From assembly GCA_036555745.1 (NCBI GenBank), contig DATBKV010000292.1:1-51427 (forward strand): a DNA stretch of 51,427 bases. The letters are read 5' to 3'. The position numbers were made by a program, and so were the translations under genes. How positions within the stretch are numbered: position 1 is the stretch's first letter; the number at the start of each line of letters is the position of its first letter. Shown piece after piece: positions 1 to 7,452 of the stretch. The stretch comes from VAZQ01 sp036555745 (lineage in GTDB: Bacteria > Pseudomonadota > Alphaproteobacteria > Rhizobiales > Xanthobacteraceae). The notes under the pieces were generated by a model, which did not search any database, was not told the origin of the DNA, and saw only the letters and a list, made by a program, of their open reading frames with translations.

Positions 1-1250
1 GAAACCCGATTGAGCCAGCGCGGGTCGAGCTCCGAGCCCTGGTAGTTCTTGAGAAAGTCCTCGCGCGCCACGCCGTGGCTCTCGGACAGCCGCATCAGGC
101 GGCCCTCGTGGCCGACCAGGCGCTTGTTGATGTCGTAGAGCTGCTCGACCAGCGCGTCGATGCGCGCCTGGTTGAGGCGCAGCGATTTGACCTCGGCGAT
201 GATGTCGTCCTTGAGCTTCTTGTAGCGGCGCTCCTGGGCGGGCGAGAGCGAGTCGTTGCGCAGCTTGTTCTGGATGTCCTGGTCCTGCAGGCGGCGCAGC
301 CGCTTATAGGCGTCGGCGATATTGTCGAAAGTGGCGACCACTTTGGGCTTGAGCTCGGCCTCGATGGCGGCGAGCGAGAGCGAGTTCTCCATGTCGTCGT
401 CGTCGAAGTCCGCGTCGGCGGGCGGCGTCTCGGAGCCCTCGCCGTCCTCGCCCTCGCCGCGGTCGGCGGCCGGCTTGAACGGGGTGGCGCCGGCCGGCGC
501 GGCCGGTGGCGCCGGCATCTGCGCGAGCGCGCCGGCACCCGGGCCGGCCGTGGCGGACGCGGATGCGCCGGGCGCCGGATCGGCCGCGCCCGCCGGCGCC
601 GCCGGCATGGCCTTGGCGTCCGGGCCGGCATAGGTCGCTTCCAGATCGATGATGTCGCGCAGAAAGACCTTGCCCTCGTTGAGCTCGTCGCGCCAGATGA
701 TGATCGCCTGGAACGTGAGCGGGCTCTCGCACAAGCCGGCGATCATCGCCTCGCGGCCGGCCTCGATGCGCTTTGCGATCGCGATTTCGCCCTCGCGCGA
801 CAAGAGCTCGACCGAGCCCATCTCGCGCAGATACATGCGCACGGGATCATCGGTGCGCTCGGTCGGCTCCTTGGCGTCCGCCTTGGCCGGGACCTTCTGC
901 TGAACCTCGATCAGCTCGCCGCTCTCGCTCTCGGTCTCCTCCTCTGCTTCCTCGCGCTCCTCGCCCTCCTCGCTGGTCTCCTCGGTCTCGACGACGTTGA
1001 CGCCCATTTCGCTGAACATCGCGAGAACGTCCTCGATCTGCTCGGAAGTGACCTCCTCCGAAGGCAATACCGAGTTGATCTGGTCGTGGGTGACGTAGCC
1101 GCGCTTTTTGGCGGATCGGATGAGCCGCTTGACGGCGGCATCGGAGAGATCGAGCAACGGCAGCGGCGTATCGGGGGTCTCGGCGGCCTCTTTTTCCGGC
1201 GCCTCGTCCTTTTCTTTCTCCTTTTGCGCCGCCTTGGTCTTGCTCGCCAT
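1..1250 (-). CDS. rpoD: RNA polymerase primary sigma factor RpoD (N-terminal part, cut by window edge)
   Basis: Housekeeping sigma-70 factor that directs RNA polymerase to promoters. About 416 N-terminal residues are present; the gene continues past position 1. The start is MASKTKAAQK, with GAGGAG about 8 bases upstream. Residues about 25-90 match sigma region 1.1 (LLDLSDAAVKRLI, then KRGYVTHDQIN). An acidic Glu-rich linker follows, then region 1.2 (DDPVRMYLREMG, LLSREGEIAIAKRIE), and the visible end (GSELDPRWLNRV) fits the non-conserved region of alphaproteobacterial RpoD. It lies downstream of dnaG on the same strand, the usual order. The call is from family knowledge and is firm; regions 2 to 4 are outside the window. 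Confidence 0.95.
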   Translation of the reverse strand, partial: MASKTKAAQKEKEKDEAPEKEAAETPDTPLPLLDLSDAAVKRLIRSAKKRGYVTHDQINSVLPSEEVTSEQIEDVLAMFSEMGVNVVETEETSEEGEEREEAEEETESESGELIEVQQKVPAKADAKEPTERTDDPVRMYLREMGSVELLSREGEIAIAKRIEAGREAMIAGLCESPLTFQAIIIWRDELNEGKVFLRDIIDLEATYAGPDAKAMPAAPAGAADPAPGASASATAGPGAGALAQMPAPPAAPAGATPFKPAADRGEGEDGEGSETPPADADFDDDDMENSLSLAAIEAELKPKVVATFDNIADAYKRLRRLQDQDIQNKLRNDSLSPAQERRYKKLKDDIIAEVKSLRLNQARIDALVEQLYDINKRLVGHEGRLMRLSESHGVAREDFLKNYQGSELDPRWLNRV

Positions 1251-1429
1251 ACCCTTCTCCTCGAAACGCCCTGCCGGGGTCGTCGATCAGCACGCCGTCC
1301 TACCCTATGCGGGGAGAATCGAACACCCCTGGGCACGCCAAGCCTGGCCTCGGCCCGGCAGCGTCCCGAATCGGGCCGCCGGAGTGTCAACGGGACCGCC
1401 TAAGCCCCGCTTAACCCTCCTCATGGCGA

Positions 1430-1479
1430 AAGCCAAAGGCGCAGCCCCGGTTCCGGGAACTCTGGCGGTCCTTTGGCTT
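1430..1479 (-). terminator. inverted repeat in the dnaG-rpoD gap, possible dnaG terminator
   Basis: A perfect 10-base inverted repeat (AAGCCAAAGG at 1430-1439, CCTTTGGCTT at 1470-1479) encloses a smaller CCCGG-TT-CCGGG hairpin at 1446-1457. It begins about 18 bases after the dnaG stop. There is no T-run after the stem in the direction of dnaG transcription, so it may be a weak terminator or an mRNA-stabilising or processing structure. The structure is seen; the role is inferred. Confidence 0.45.
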
Positions 1480-1496
1480 CCTGTTTCTTCCCGCGT

Positions 1497-3479
1497 CTAG
1501 AGATTCTGCGTCGACCGGCCCGAGGAGGCTCCGAAGCCCTCGATCAGCGCCTCGGTGCCGTCCAGCACCGATAGTCGCGCCTTGACGTCCTGCAACCAGG
1601 AATAGTTGGCCTCGGTCGCGTTCTGTCCCAGGGCCGCTTCCGCGTCTCTGAGTTCCTTAATTAGGGAATGCCAGTGCCGATGCAAGGCAACAAGCTGCCG
1701 CCAGGTGGTCAGCGCATCGTCGGGCGCAGCATCTCCCTTTGCGCCCCAAACCGAGGGCGTGGTGATGGCTCTGTGGATGCGGGCAGCGGTCTCGCTCAGC
1801 CCCCGCCGGCCGAGCTCGGCCGCCATGGCCTCGCCGTCCGGTGCGCCGCCATGAGCGAAGATGTCGATGAGCTCGCGCTTCACCCGCGCCGCTTCCGCGT
1901 GGCGGAATTCCACGCCCGCGAGCTCCTCGAGGTGCTCGTGGAGGAGCCAGGGATGATTGATGACGGCTTGCAGGATCAGCGCCTCGCGCAGAGGAATCGC
2001 GGCGCGATGGCCGCGATGCACCGGGCTCGATGCCAGCTGCGCGCTGGCGACCACGTAGGGCCCATCGTTCGCGCCGGAGCGGATGGCGAACGACGAATAG
2101 CGGGTGGCGGAGCTCGCAGGGCGATTGGCCTTTCCCCGCTTGTTCGCGTTTCGCCATTCGTAGTTGTTGGCTGTGGGGCCGCGCGGGCGCCGCATCGGCG
2201 GCCGCCGATCGCCCTCGAACAGCCGTCGCAGACGATCCTCGAACTCGCGGCGGTAATGCTTGCGCACGGTATCGTCGCCGATCGCGGAGGCAAGCTGCGC
2301 GATGCGCGCCTCGAACGCCGCGCGCCGCTCGGGGGTATCCAAGCCGCCGGCTTCGGACTCCCGCATCCACAACATCTCCACCAGCGGCCGTGCGGCCGCG
2401 ACGATCTCGTCGATCGCCGCACGGCCGCCCGCGCGCACGAGGTCATCGGGATCGTGCCCCTCGGGCAGGCTTGCGAATTTCAGGCTCTTGCCGGGCTTGA
2501 TCAGCGGCAGGGCGAGATCGACGGCGCGATAGGCAGCGCGGCGGCCGGCGGCATCGCCGTCGAAGCACAGCGTCGGCTCGTCGCTCATGCGCCAGAGCAG
2601 CGCGAGCTGCTCTCCGGTCAGCGCGGTCCCCAGCGGCGCAACCGTGGCCTCGAAACCGACGCTCACCATGGCGATGACGTCGACATAGCCTTCGACGACG
2701 ACGACCGCGGTGCCTTTGTGCGCGGCTTGGCGCGCGCCGGCGATGTTGTAGAGCGTGCCGCCTTTGTGGAAGAGCGGTGTCTCCGGCGAGTTGAGGTATT
2801 TCGCCTGGGCCTCGTTGTCGAGCGCGCGGCCACCGAAGGCGATGACGCGGCCGCGCGGATCGGTGATGGGAAAGATCACGCGGTCGCGGAACCGGTCGTA
2901 AGAGACTGGAACGTCTTCGCCGGCGACCAGCAGGCCCGCCTCGACCATGAGCTCGCTCGATATCCCTTCCTTGCCGAGGTGCTCCTTGAGCGCGAAACGC
3001 TCGGGCGAGGCATAGCCCAGGCGAAACCTGAGCTGGGTGGCGGGATCGAGCCCGCGATCGGCGAGATAGCCGCGCGCCTTGGCACCCGCCCGCGCGGCGA
3101 GCGTCGCCTCGAAGAATTTGGCCGCGAGCTCGACCACGTCGTGAAGCGTCTTGCGGCGCTCTTCGCGCGCCTCCTCCTCGCGCGAGATTCTGGGCAGCGC
3201 GAGACCGGCGTCGCCGGCGAGGCGCTCCACCGCCTCGGTGAAGCTCAGCCCCTCGGTCAGCATGACGAAATCGAAGATGTTGCCGTTCTTGCCGGAGGAG
3301 AAATCGAACCACCTCGATTTCTGGTCATTGACGAAGAACGACGGCGTCTTCTCCTTGTTGAAGGGGGAAAGCCCCTTCCATTCGTGTCCCGACCGTTTGA
3401 GCCGCACCCGCCGGCCCACGACCTCCGAGACCGGAAGGCGGGCGCGCAACTCGTCGAGGAATTGGGGCGGGAAACGCAT
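1497..3479 (-). CDS. dnaG: DNA primase DnaG
   Basis: Makes RNA primers at the replication fork for DnaB helicase and Pol III. The product is 660 residues, normal for the family. The start MRFPPQFLDELRARLPVSEV fits alphaproteobacterial DnaG; the frame is open further upstream but without similarity. The TOPRIM core is clear: EGYVD with Glu263, and DGDAAG with Asp308 and Asp310. The N-terminal CHC2 region is recognisable (GLSPFNKEKTPSFFVNDQK), but the four zinc ligands are absent: CPFH is SPFN (residues 38-41) and CFGCG is DFSSG (59-63). From memory, related alphaproteobacteria share this zinc-less form. A low-complexity basic linker after residue 480 joins the C-terminal helicase-binding domain. 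It precedes rpoD on the same strand. Confidence 0.96.
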   Translation of the reverse strand: MRFPPQFLDELRARLPVSEVVGRRVRLKRSGHEWKGLSPFNKEKTPSFFVNDQKSRWFDFSSGKNGNIFDFVMLTEGLSFTEAVERLAGDAGLALPRISREEEAREERRKTLHDVVELAAKFFEATLAARAGAKARGYLADRGLDPATQLRFRLGYASPERFALKEHLGKEGISSELMVEAGLLVAGEDVPVSYDRFRDRVIFPITDPRGRVIAFGGRALDNEAQAKYLNSPETPLFHKGGTLYNIAGARQAAHKGTAVVVVEGYVDVIAMVSVGFEATVAPLGTALTGEQLALLWRMSDEPTLCFDGDAAGRRAAYRAVDLALPLIKPGKSLKFASLPEGHDPDDLVRAGGRAAIDEIVAAARPLVEMLWMRESEAGGLDTPERRAAFEARIAQLASAIGDDTVRKHYRREFEDRLRRLFEGDRRPPMRRPRGPTANNYEWRNANKRGKANRPASSATRYSSFAIRSGANDGPYVVASAQLASSPVHRGHRAAIPLREALILQAVINHPWLLHEHLEELAGVEFRHAEAARVKRELIDIFAHGGAPDGEAMAAELGRRGLSETAARIHRAITTPSVWGAKGDAAPDDALTTWRQLVALHRHWHSLIKELRDAEAALGQNATEANYSWLQDVKARLSVLDGTEALIEGFGASSGRSTQNL

Positions 3480-3507
3480 GCGGCGAGCCTGCTGATTCGC
3501 TCGCGCG

Positions 3508-3513
3508 AGTATA
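3508..3513 (-). promoter_or_regulatory. candidate dnaG -10 element
   Basis: TATACT on the minus strand (5 of 6 matches to TATAAT), placing a start site about 22 bases before the dnaG start codon. No good -35 is present; the DNA upstream is nearly pure GC. Inferred from pattern only. Confidence 0.35.
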
Positions 3514-3556
3514 GGCCGGCGCGGGGCGGCCGCGGCCGCGCGCGGAATTGTCCCGG

Positions 3557-3565
3557 TTATCCACA
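3557..3565 (+). promoter_or_regulatory. perfect DnaA box TTATCCACA
   Basis: Exact match to the strong DnaA-box consensus, 78 bases upstream of the dnaG start codon and about 45 bases upstream of its candidate -10. No second perfect box is next to it, so it looks like a single regulatory site rather than an origin. Control of dnaG by DnaA is an inference. Confidence 0.45.
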
Positions 3566-3832
3566 AGGTTAGAAGTAAAGTGGGCAGGCGAACGGGACGC
3601 GGGAGAGCGCGCCCGATCGGGTCACGCGGCGCAGTTCGGCACAAATCGCTGCGGGCCCGGCTGTCCGGACAGGAGGGCAGCAATTTTCCTCGGAGCGTCG
3701 CCCATTCTGCGCAGCGTGGGCAAAGCCGAGCGTCATGCCCGCGCTATCGCACCCAAGCCAGCGCCGTGCGCGGGACGAACTCCCCCGCCGGCGCTAAGAT
3801 CAGCCAACAAAATTCACCGGGAGGAAATGACG
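3566..3832. other. rest of the non-coding stretch between dnaG and the hydrolase genes
   Basis: The full gap is 3480-3832. Apart from the DnaA box and -10 described separately, I see only the GGGAGGAA ribosome-binding site just before the next gene. The frame is open across it in several registers, but none of the translations resembles a protein. Confidence 0.5.
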
Positions 3833-4651
3833 ATGATCGCAGCAAACAACTTCTCGCTCTCCCGCCGCGCCATCCTGGCGAGCGCCGGTGCCGGCGCGGG
3901 GGCGGCGGCGCTGGCTGGCGGTGCCGCCATGGGGCAAACCGCCAAGCCGAAGACCTTCGTGCTGGTCCATGGCGCCTGGCACGGCGGCTGGTGCTGGCGG
4001 CGCGTATCCGACCTGCTCGAGAAGCAAGGCCACAAGGTATTCACGCCGACGCTCACCGGCGTCGGCGAGCGCTCGCATCTCATGAGCAAGGACATCAACC
4101 TCGACACCCACATCACCGACATCGTGAACGTCTTCAAGTGGGAGGACCTCAGCGACGTCTGCCTGGTGGTGCATTCCTACGGAGGCTATCCGGGGTCCGG
4201 GGCTCTGGAGCAGATCAGCGACCGGGTGTCCTCGATCGTATGGCTCGACGCTTTCAAGCCGGAGAACGGCGAGCGTCTGTTCGATGTCACGTCCGAGTTC
4301 AGCCGCAAAGGGCTGCTGGCGGCGATGGCCAAGGGCGAGCCCGGCCGGCCTTCGCCCAGGGCGGAAGCTTTCGCGGTCAACGAAAAGGACCGTGGCTGGG
4401 TCGATTCCAAGACCACGCCGCAGCCGAACGGGGTGGCGCTGCAGCCGATCAAGCTCACCGGCGCGCGCGAGAAGATCGCCAAGAAGGCCTACATCCGCGC
4501 TGCCGCCTATCCCCAGCCCACGTTCGACAAGGCGCTGGCGGAATGCAAGGCCGACAAGACCTGGCGTACGTTCGAAGCGAACAATTCCGGCCACGACGTG
4601 ATGATCGACGCACCGCAGTGGCTGGGCGACGTCCTGCTGCAGGTCTCATGA
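3833..4651 (+). CDS. Tat-exported alpha/beta-hydrolase, first tandem copy
   Basis: Predicted esterase or amidase of the alpha/beta-hydrolase fold, close to the EstC and plant hydroxynitrile-lyase/salicylate-esterase group. The 272-residue product begins with a twin-arginine signal (SRRAIL, Arg11-Arg12, then a Gly/Ala-rich hydrophobic stretch) and should be exported folded. The oxyanion region is HGAWHGGWCW and the nucleophile is Ser115 in VHSYGG; a late GHD supplies the likely catalytic His. The residue two before Ser is Val where the family usually has Gly (GHSYGG in the next gene). A start at 3827 is also possible, but GAGGAA is better spaced for 3833. The substrate is unknown. The next gene is a close paralogue 13 bases downstream. 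Confidence 0.82.
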   Translation: MIAANNFSLSRRAILASAGAGAGAAALAGGAAMGQTAKPKTFVLVHGAWHGGWCWRRVSDLLEKQGHKVFTPTLTGVGERSHLMSKDINLDTHITDIVNVFKWEDLSDVCLVVHSYGGYPGSGALEQISDRVSSIVWLDAFKPENGERLFDVTSEFSRKGLLAAMAKGEPGRPSPRAEAFAVNEKDRGWVDSKTTPQPNGVALQPIKLTGAREKIAKKAYIRAAAYPQPTFDKALAECKADKTWRTFEANNSGHDVMIDAPQWLGDVLLQVS

Positions 4652-4664
4652 GGGGGAGGATGCA

Positions 4665-5468
4665 ATGACGAATGGACAGACGCGCCGTACGGTGTTGGGT
4701 GGCATGGCAGCCGGCGTAGGGGTCATGGGCATGGCCGATAGCGCAAATTCGCAGCCGCAAGCGGGTGGCAAGACGTTCGTGCTGGTGCACGGCGCCTGGC
4801 ACGGCGGCTGGTGCTGGCGGCGGGTATCGGACCTGTTGGAGAAGCAGGGCCATAAGGTATTCACCCCGACCATGACCGGCCTGGGCGAGCGTTCGCACTT
4901 GCTCGACGACAAGATCAACCTCGCCACTCACGTCACCGACATCGTCAACGTCATCAAGTGGGAGGGGCTGAGCGACATCGTGCTGGTCGGTCATTCCTAC
5001 GGCGGCGTCATCATCTCGGGGGTGGCGGAGCAGGCCGGTGGTGCCATCGGCTCGATCGTGTTCCTCGACGCCTTCGTGCCGGAAAGCGGCGACAGCCTGG
5101 CCGCCAAGGCGTCGCAGCCCGTGCGCGACGCCATCGCGGCGCTGGTGGAAAAGCACGAGACGGCGATGAAGCCGGTAGCCGCGGCGGTGTTCCGGGTGAA
5201 TGAAAAGGATCGCACCTGGGTCGACGCCATGTGCACGCCGCATCCCCTCGCCACCCTCACGGACAAGATCACGATCACCGGCGCGCGCGACCGCATCGCC
5301 AAGAGGGCCTATATTCGCGCCAAGGGCTATCCCAGCGTACCGTTCGACAGCACGTTGGAGCGGCTCAAGGCTGACGGCGCGTGGCGCGCCTACGAGCTGC
5401 CCTGCGGCCACGACGCCATGGTCGACATGCCGGAGCAGCTCACTGACATTCTCCTCGCGGTGGCGTAG
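4665..5468 (+). CDS. Tat-exported alpha/beta-hydrolase, second tandem copy
   Basis: Paralogue of the preceding gene; the two are almost identical through the HGAWHGGWCWRRVSDLLEK segment at both protein and DNA level. The 267-residue product has a twin-arginine start (QTRRTVLGG) and an Ala-x-Ser-like cleavage region near residue 28. The canonical elbow GHSYGG carries Ser111, an Asp follows in FLDAFVPES, and the late CGHDAMVDMP gives the catalytic His. A strong GGGGGAGGA lies 6-12 bases before the ATG. Probably co-transcribed with copy one as a recent duplication. The substrate is not predictable from sequence. Confidence 0.85.
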   Translation: MTNGQTRRTVLGGMAAGVGVMGMADSANSQPQAGGKTFVLVHGAWHGGWCWRRVSDLLEKQGHKVFTPTMTGLGERSHLLDDKINLATHVTDIVNVIKWEGLSDIVLVGHSYGGVIISGVAEQAGGAIGSIVFLDAFVPESGDSLAAKASQPVRDAIAALVEKHETAMKPVAAAVFRVNEKDRTWVDAMCTPHPLATLTDKITITGARDRIAKRAYIRAKGYPSVPFDSTLERLKADGAWRAYELPCGHDAMVDMPEQLTDILLAVA

Positions 5469-5499
5469 CGGGCAAGCCGCTGCGGTACTGCTGACGGAG

Positions 5500-6210
5500 T
5501 CACTCGACCGGCTTCTTCCTTTTCCGGGGCGCGGCCGCACGGGGCGACGGTGAAATTGCACCTTCAAGCGCACGACGGATCAGCTCGTTCGAAGGAAGGG
5601 TGGGATCGCGGAGCTTGTGCGCCTGCTCGGCGCCGGTCACCGGCAGCTTTGCGGGATCAAGGAGGCCGACCTGCACGAGGAGAGAGGCTTGGTCCCAGTA
5701 GATGTGTTCATACGCAACCTTGCCCTCGACGATGCCCATGACGACAACGTGGGCCAAGACAACCTTGCGACCGGTTGGCGCGATGCCCGGCAATAACGCC
5801 GGCATCTCCACGTCATGGGTGAAGCTGGCAATGAGCTCGTCGATCACGCGGCCCTGTCCCACGGTGCGGGAAATTGGCGTTATCTGGATGTCAGCAGGCC
5901 AGCGGCCGACGAACCAGTTCTCGTAGAACTGCCGCACCTCGTCACGGCCACAACCGCCGGTCATGACTGGAACGTGCGTCACGTACGGCGCGTCGGTCAT
6001 CGTCGCCATTGTTGCATCGACGCTGCGCTCCACAAATTCGGCGCGCACGTGGCGGTCGAAGGCCGCACCGGGGCCTGCGGTCCCAGCACTCCGGAGGGGC
6101 AGCCTAGTGGCTTTGACGCCTGCAACTACTCGCTTCAACTCGTAAGACAGCGCACCCCGCAATCGAGCTGCGTCATCTCGCAGACTATCCGATAGCTCTC
6201 TCATCTTCAT
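5500..6210 (-). CDS. NTF2/SnoaL-like fold protein
   Basis: A 236-residue protein whose middle looks like a SnoaL/ester-cyclase type NTF2-like domain: VEGKVAYEHIYWDQASLLVQVG is a typical ending of that fold, preceded by RQFYENWFVGRWPADIQITP. Members range from polyketide cyclases to isomerases and uncharacterised proteins, so no reaction is assigned. The C-terminal 20 residues are basic and Pro-rich (PRAAAPRKRKKPVE) and probably disordered. The start at 6210 has GAAGG 7 bases upstream; an in-frame start at 6282 would add 24 residues. Its 3' end meets the hydrolase pair tail to tail, 31 bases apart. Confidence 0.7.
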   Translation of the reverse strand: MKMRELSDSLRDDAARLRGALSYELKRVVAGVKATRLPLRSAGTAGPGAAFDRHVRAEFVERSVDATMATMTDAPYVTHVPVMTGGCGRDEVRQFYENWFVGRWPADIQITPISRTVGQGRVIDELIASFTHDVEMPALLPGIAPTGRKVVLAHVVVMGIVEGKVAYEHIYWDQASLLVQVGLLDPAKLPVTGAEQAHKLRDPTLPSNELIRRALEGAISPSPRAAAPRKRKKPVE

Positions 6211-6324
6211 GTTCAGGCCTTCGCCATTGGTACCATCCCCCGATGTGCGTAAATTATCGATCGGCATCCGGCGGTCGGCCACCGTCCGGCCGAACGTCAG
6301 GGCCGATCACCGCGCACCGGCTCT

Positions 6325-7293
6325 CTACTGCGGCTTCAGGCCTGCTTCCCTGACCACGCGCTCGGAGGTGGCGCGGTCTTCGATTAGGAAGCGGGCGAAC
6401 TCCTCCGGCGTGTCGAGAATCGGCTCGAGCGCGCGATCGGTGAACTGCTTCTTGCGGAAGGTAGCATCGTTGCCGATCGCGGCAACGTCGGCGCGGATCT
6501 TGTCGATGACCGGCTTGGGCGTGCCGGCTGGCGCCACGAGCCCGAAATACACGCGCGTGAGATTGCCGCGATAGCCGAGTTCCGCCAGGGTCGGAATGTC
6601 CGGGAACAGCGGCGAGCGCTGTGCGCCGTCGGTGGCGAGCCCGATCATCGTCCCGCTCTGCAGATGGGTGATGAAGTTTTGCAGTCCGAGGAAGGCGATC
6701 GGTGTCGATCCCGATAAGACCGCATTGGTGGTGTCGCCGCCGCCGCGGAACGGGATCGCCACCCAGTCGGCGCCGCGCTCGCGCTTGAGCTTTTCGAGAT
6801 AGAGCGCGAGCGGCAGCGATGGCGCGGTGTAGCTCAGCGTCCCCGCGCTGGCCTTGGAGAGCGCGACGAGCTCGTCCACCGTGCGGACCTTGAGCGCGGC
6901 GTTGACCACCAGTGCCTGGGTGTTGAAGAACAGGTTGGTGATCGGCGCGAAGTCCTTAGCGGGATCGAACGTGAGCTTCTTGTAGAGGAACTGGTTATAG
7001 GCCAGCGGCTCGCCCGGCACGATGCAGATGGTATAGCCGTCGGGTGGTGCGTCCGCGCAGGCGCGGGCGCCGATATTGGACGCGCCGCCGGGACGGTTCT
7101 CGACCACCAGCGGCTGCCCCCAGCGCCGGTGGAGCTCCTCGCCCAGCACGCGCGTGAAAACGTCGCCGGTGCCGCCGGCTCCCACCGCCACGATCGCCCG
7201 CACCGGGCGCGTCGGATAGTCCTGCGCCGACGCCGGCGCAGGGATCATCGCGAGCGCGAGGACGAACAGCAGGTCAGGCCGACGGCACGTCAT
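6325..7293 (-). CDS. Bug/TctC-family periplasmic solute-binding protein 1
   Basis: A 322-residue tripartite-tricarboxylate-transporter type binding protein. A signal peptide (hydrophobic LLFVLALAMIPAPASA, cut before QDYPTRPVR) leads into the family pattern: RPVRAIVAVGAGGTGDVFTRVL, VENRPGGASNIGA, PDGYTICI, and a C-terminal DTPEEFARFL. Such proteins bind carboxylates or other small organic molecules and feed TctAB permeases or act as sensors. No TctA or TctB gene is in the window. GAGAGGGA precedes the ATG. It is divergent from the CocE-type hydrolase, and two related binding proteins lie just beyond that gene. The ligand is unknown. Confidence 0.9.
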   Translation of the reverse strand: MTCRRPDLLFVLALAMIPAPASAQDYPTRPVRAIVAVGAGGTGDVFTRVLGEELHRRWGQPLVVENRPGGASNIGARACADAPPDGYTICIVPGEPLAYNQFLYKKLTFDPAKDFAPITNLFFNTQALVVNAALKVRTVDELVALSKASAGTLSYTAPSLPLALYLEKLKRERGADWVAIPFRGGGDTTNAVLSGSTPIAFLGLQNFITHLQSGTMIGLATDGAQRSPLFPDIPTLAELGYRGNLTRVYFGLVAPAGTPKPVIDKIRADVAAIGNDATFRKKQFTDRALEPILDTPEEFARFLIEDRATSERVVREAGLKPQ

Positions 7294-7385
7294 GGTGGTT
7301 CCCTCTCCGGCGTCTTTCGCAGGCTGGCAGGGCGTCCGGGCATCGCCGAGCGGCGCGCAAAGCCAAAAGCGCGGTGATGGTCCGA

Positions 7386-7405
7386 TCATCCGCTTTCGCG
7401 GATGA
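7386..7405. repeat. REP-like palindrome
   Basis: TCATCCGC-TTTC-GCGGATGA, a perfect 8-base inverted repeat with a 4-base loop, in the 159-base gap between the divergent solute-binding-protein and CocE genes. The sequence resembles short intergenic palindromes dispersed in Bradyrhizobium-like genomes (from memory). No second copy was noticed in the window. Confidence 0.45.
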
Positions 7406-7452
7406 CGACAATAGGCGAGAGTGCGGATGGATGAGAAGACCGGAACAGGGCC

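Noticed and set aside
1362..1390. TTGACA on the minus strand upstream of rpoD as a promoter
   Set aside because: The matching -10 position reads GGGACG, so only half a promoter is present.
75..1403. 442-codon plus-strand open frame over rpoD
   Set aside because: The opposite strand carries RpoD; this frame is Leu/Arg/Ala-rich with no family match.
1668..3572. Long plus-strand open frame opposite dnaG
   Set aside because: Arg/Ala/Gly-rich shadow of the real minus-strand gene, with no domain pattern; a common effect of high GC.
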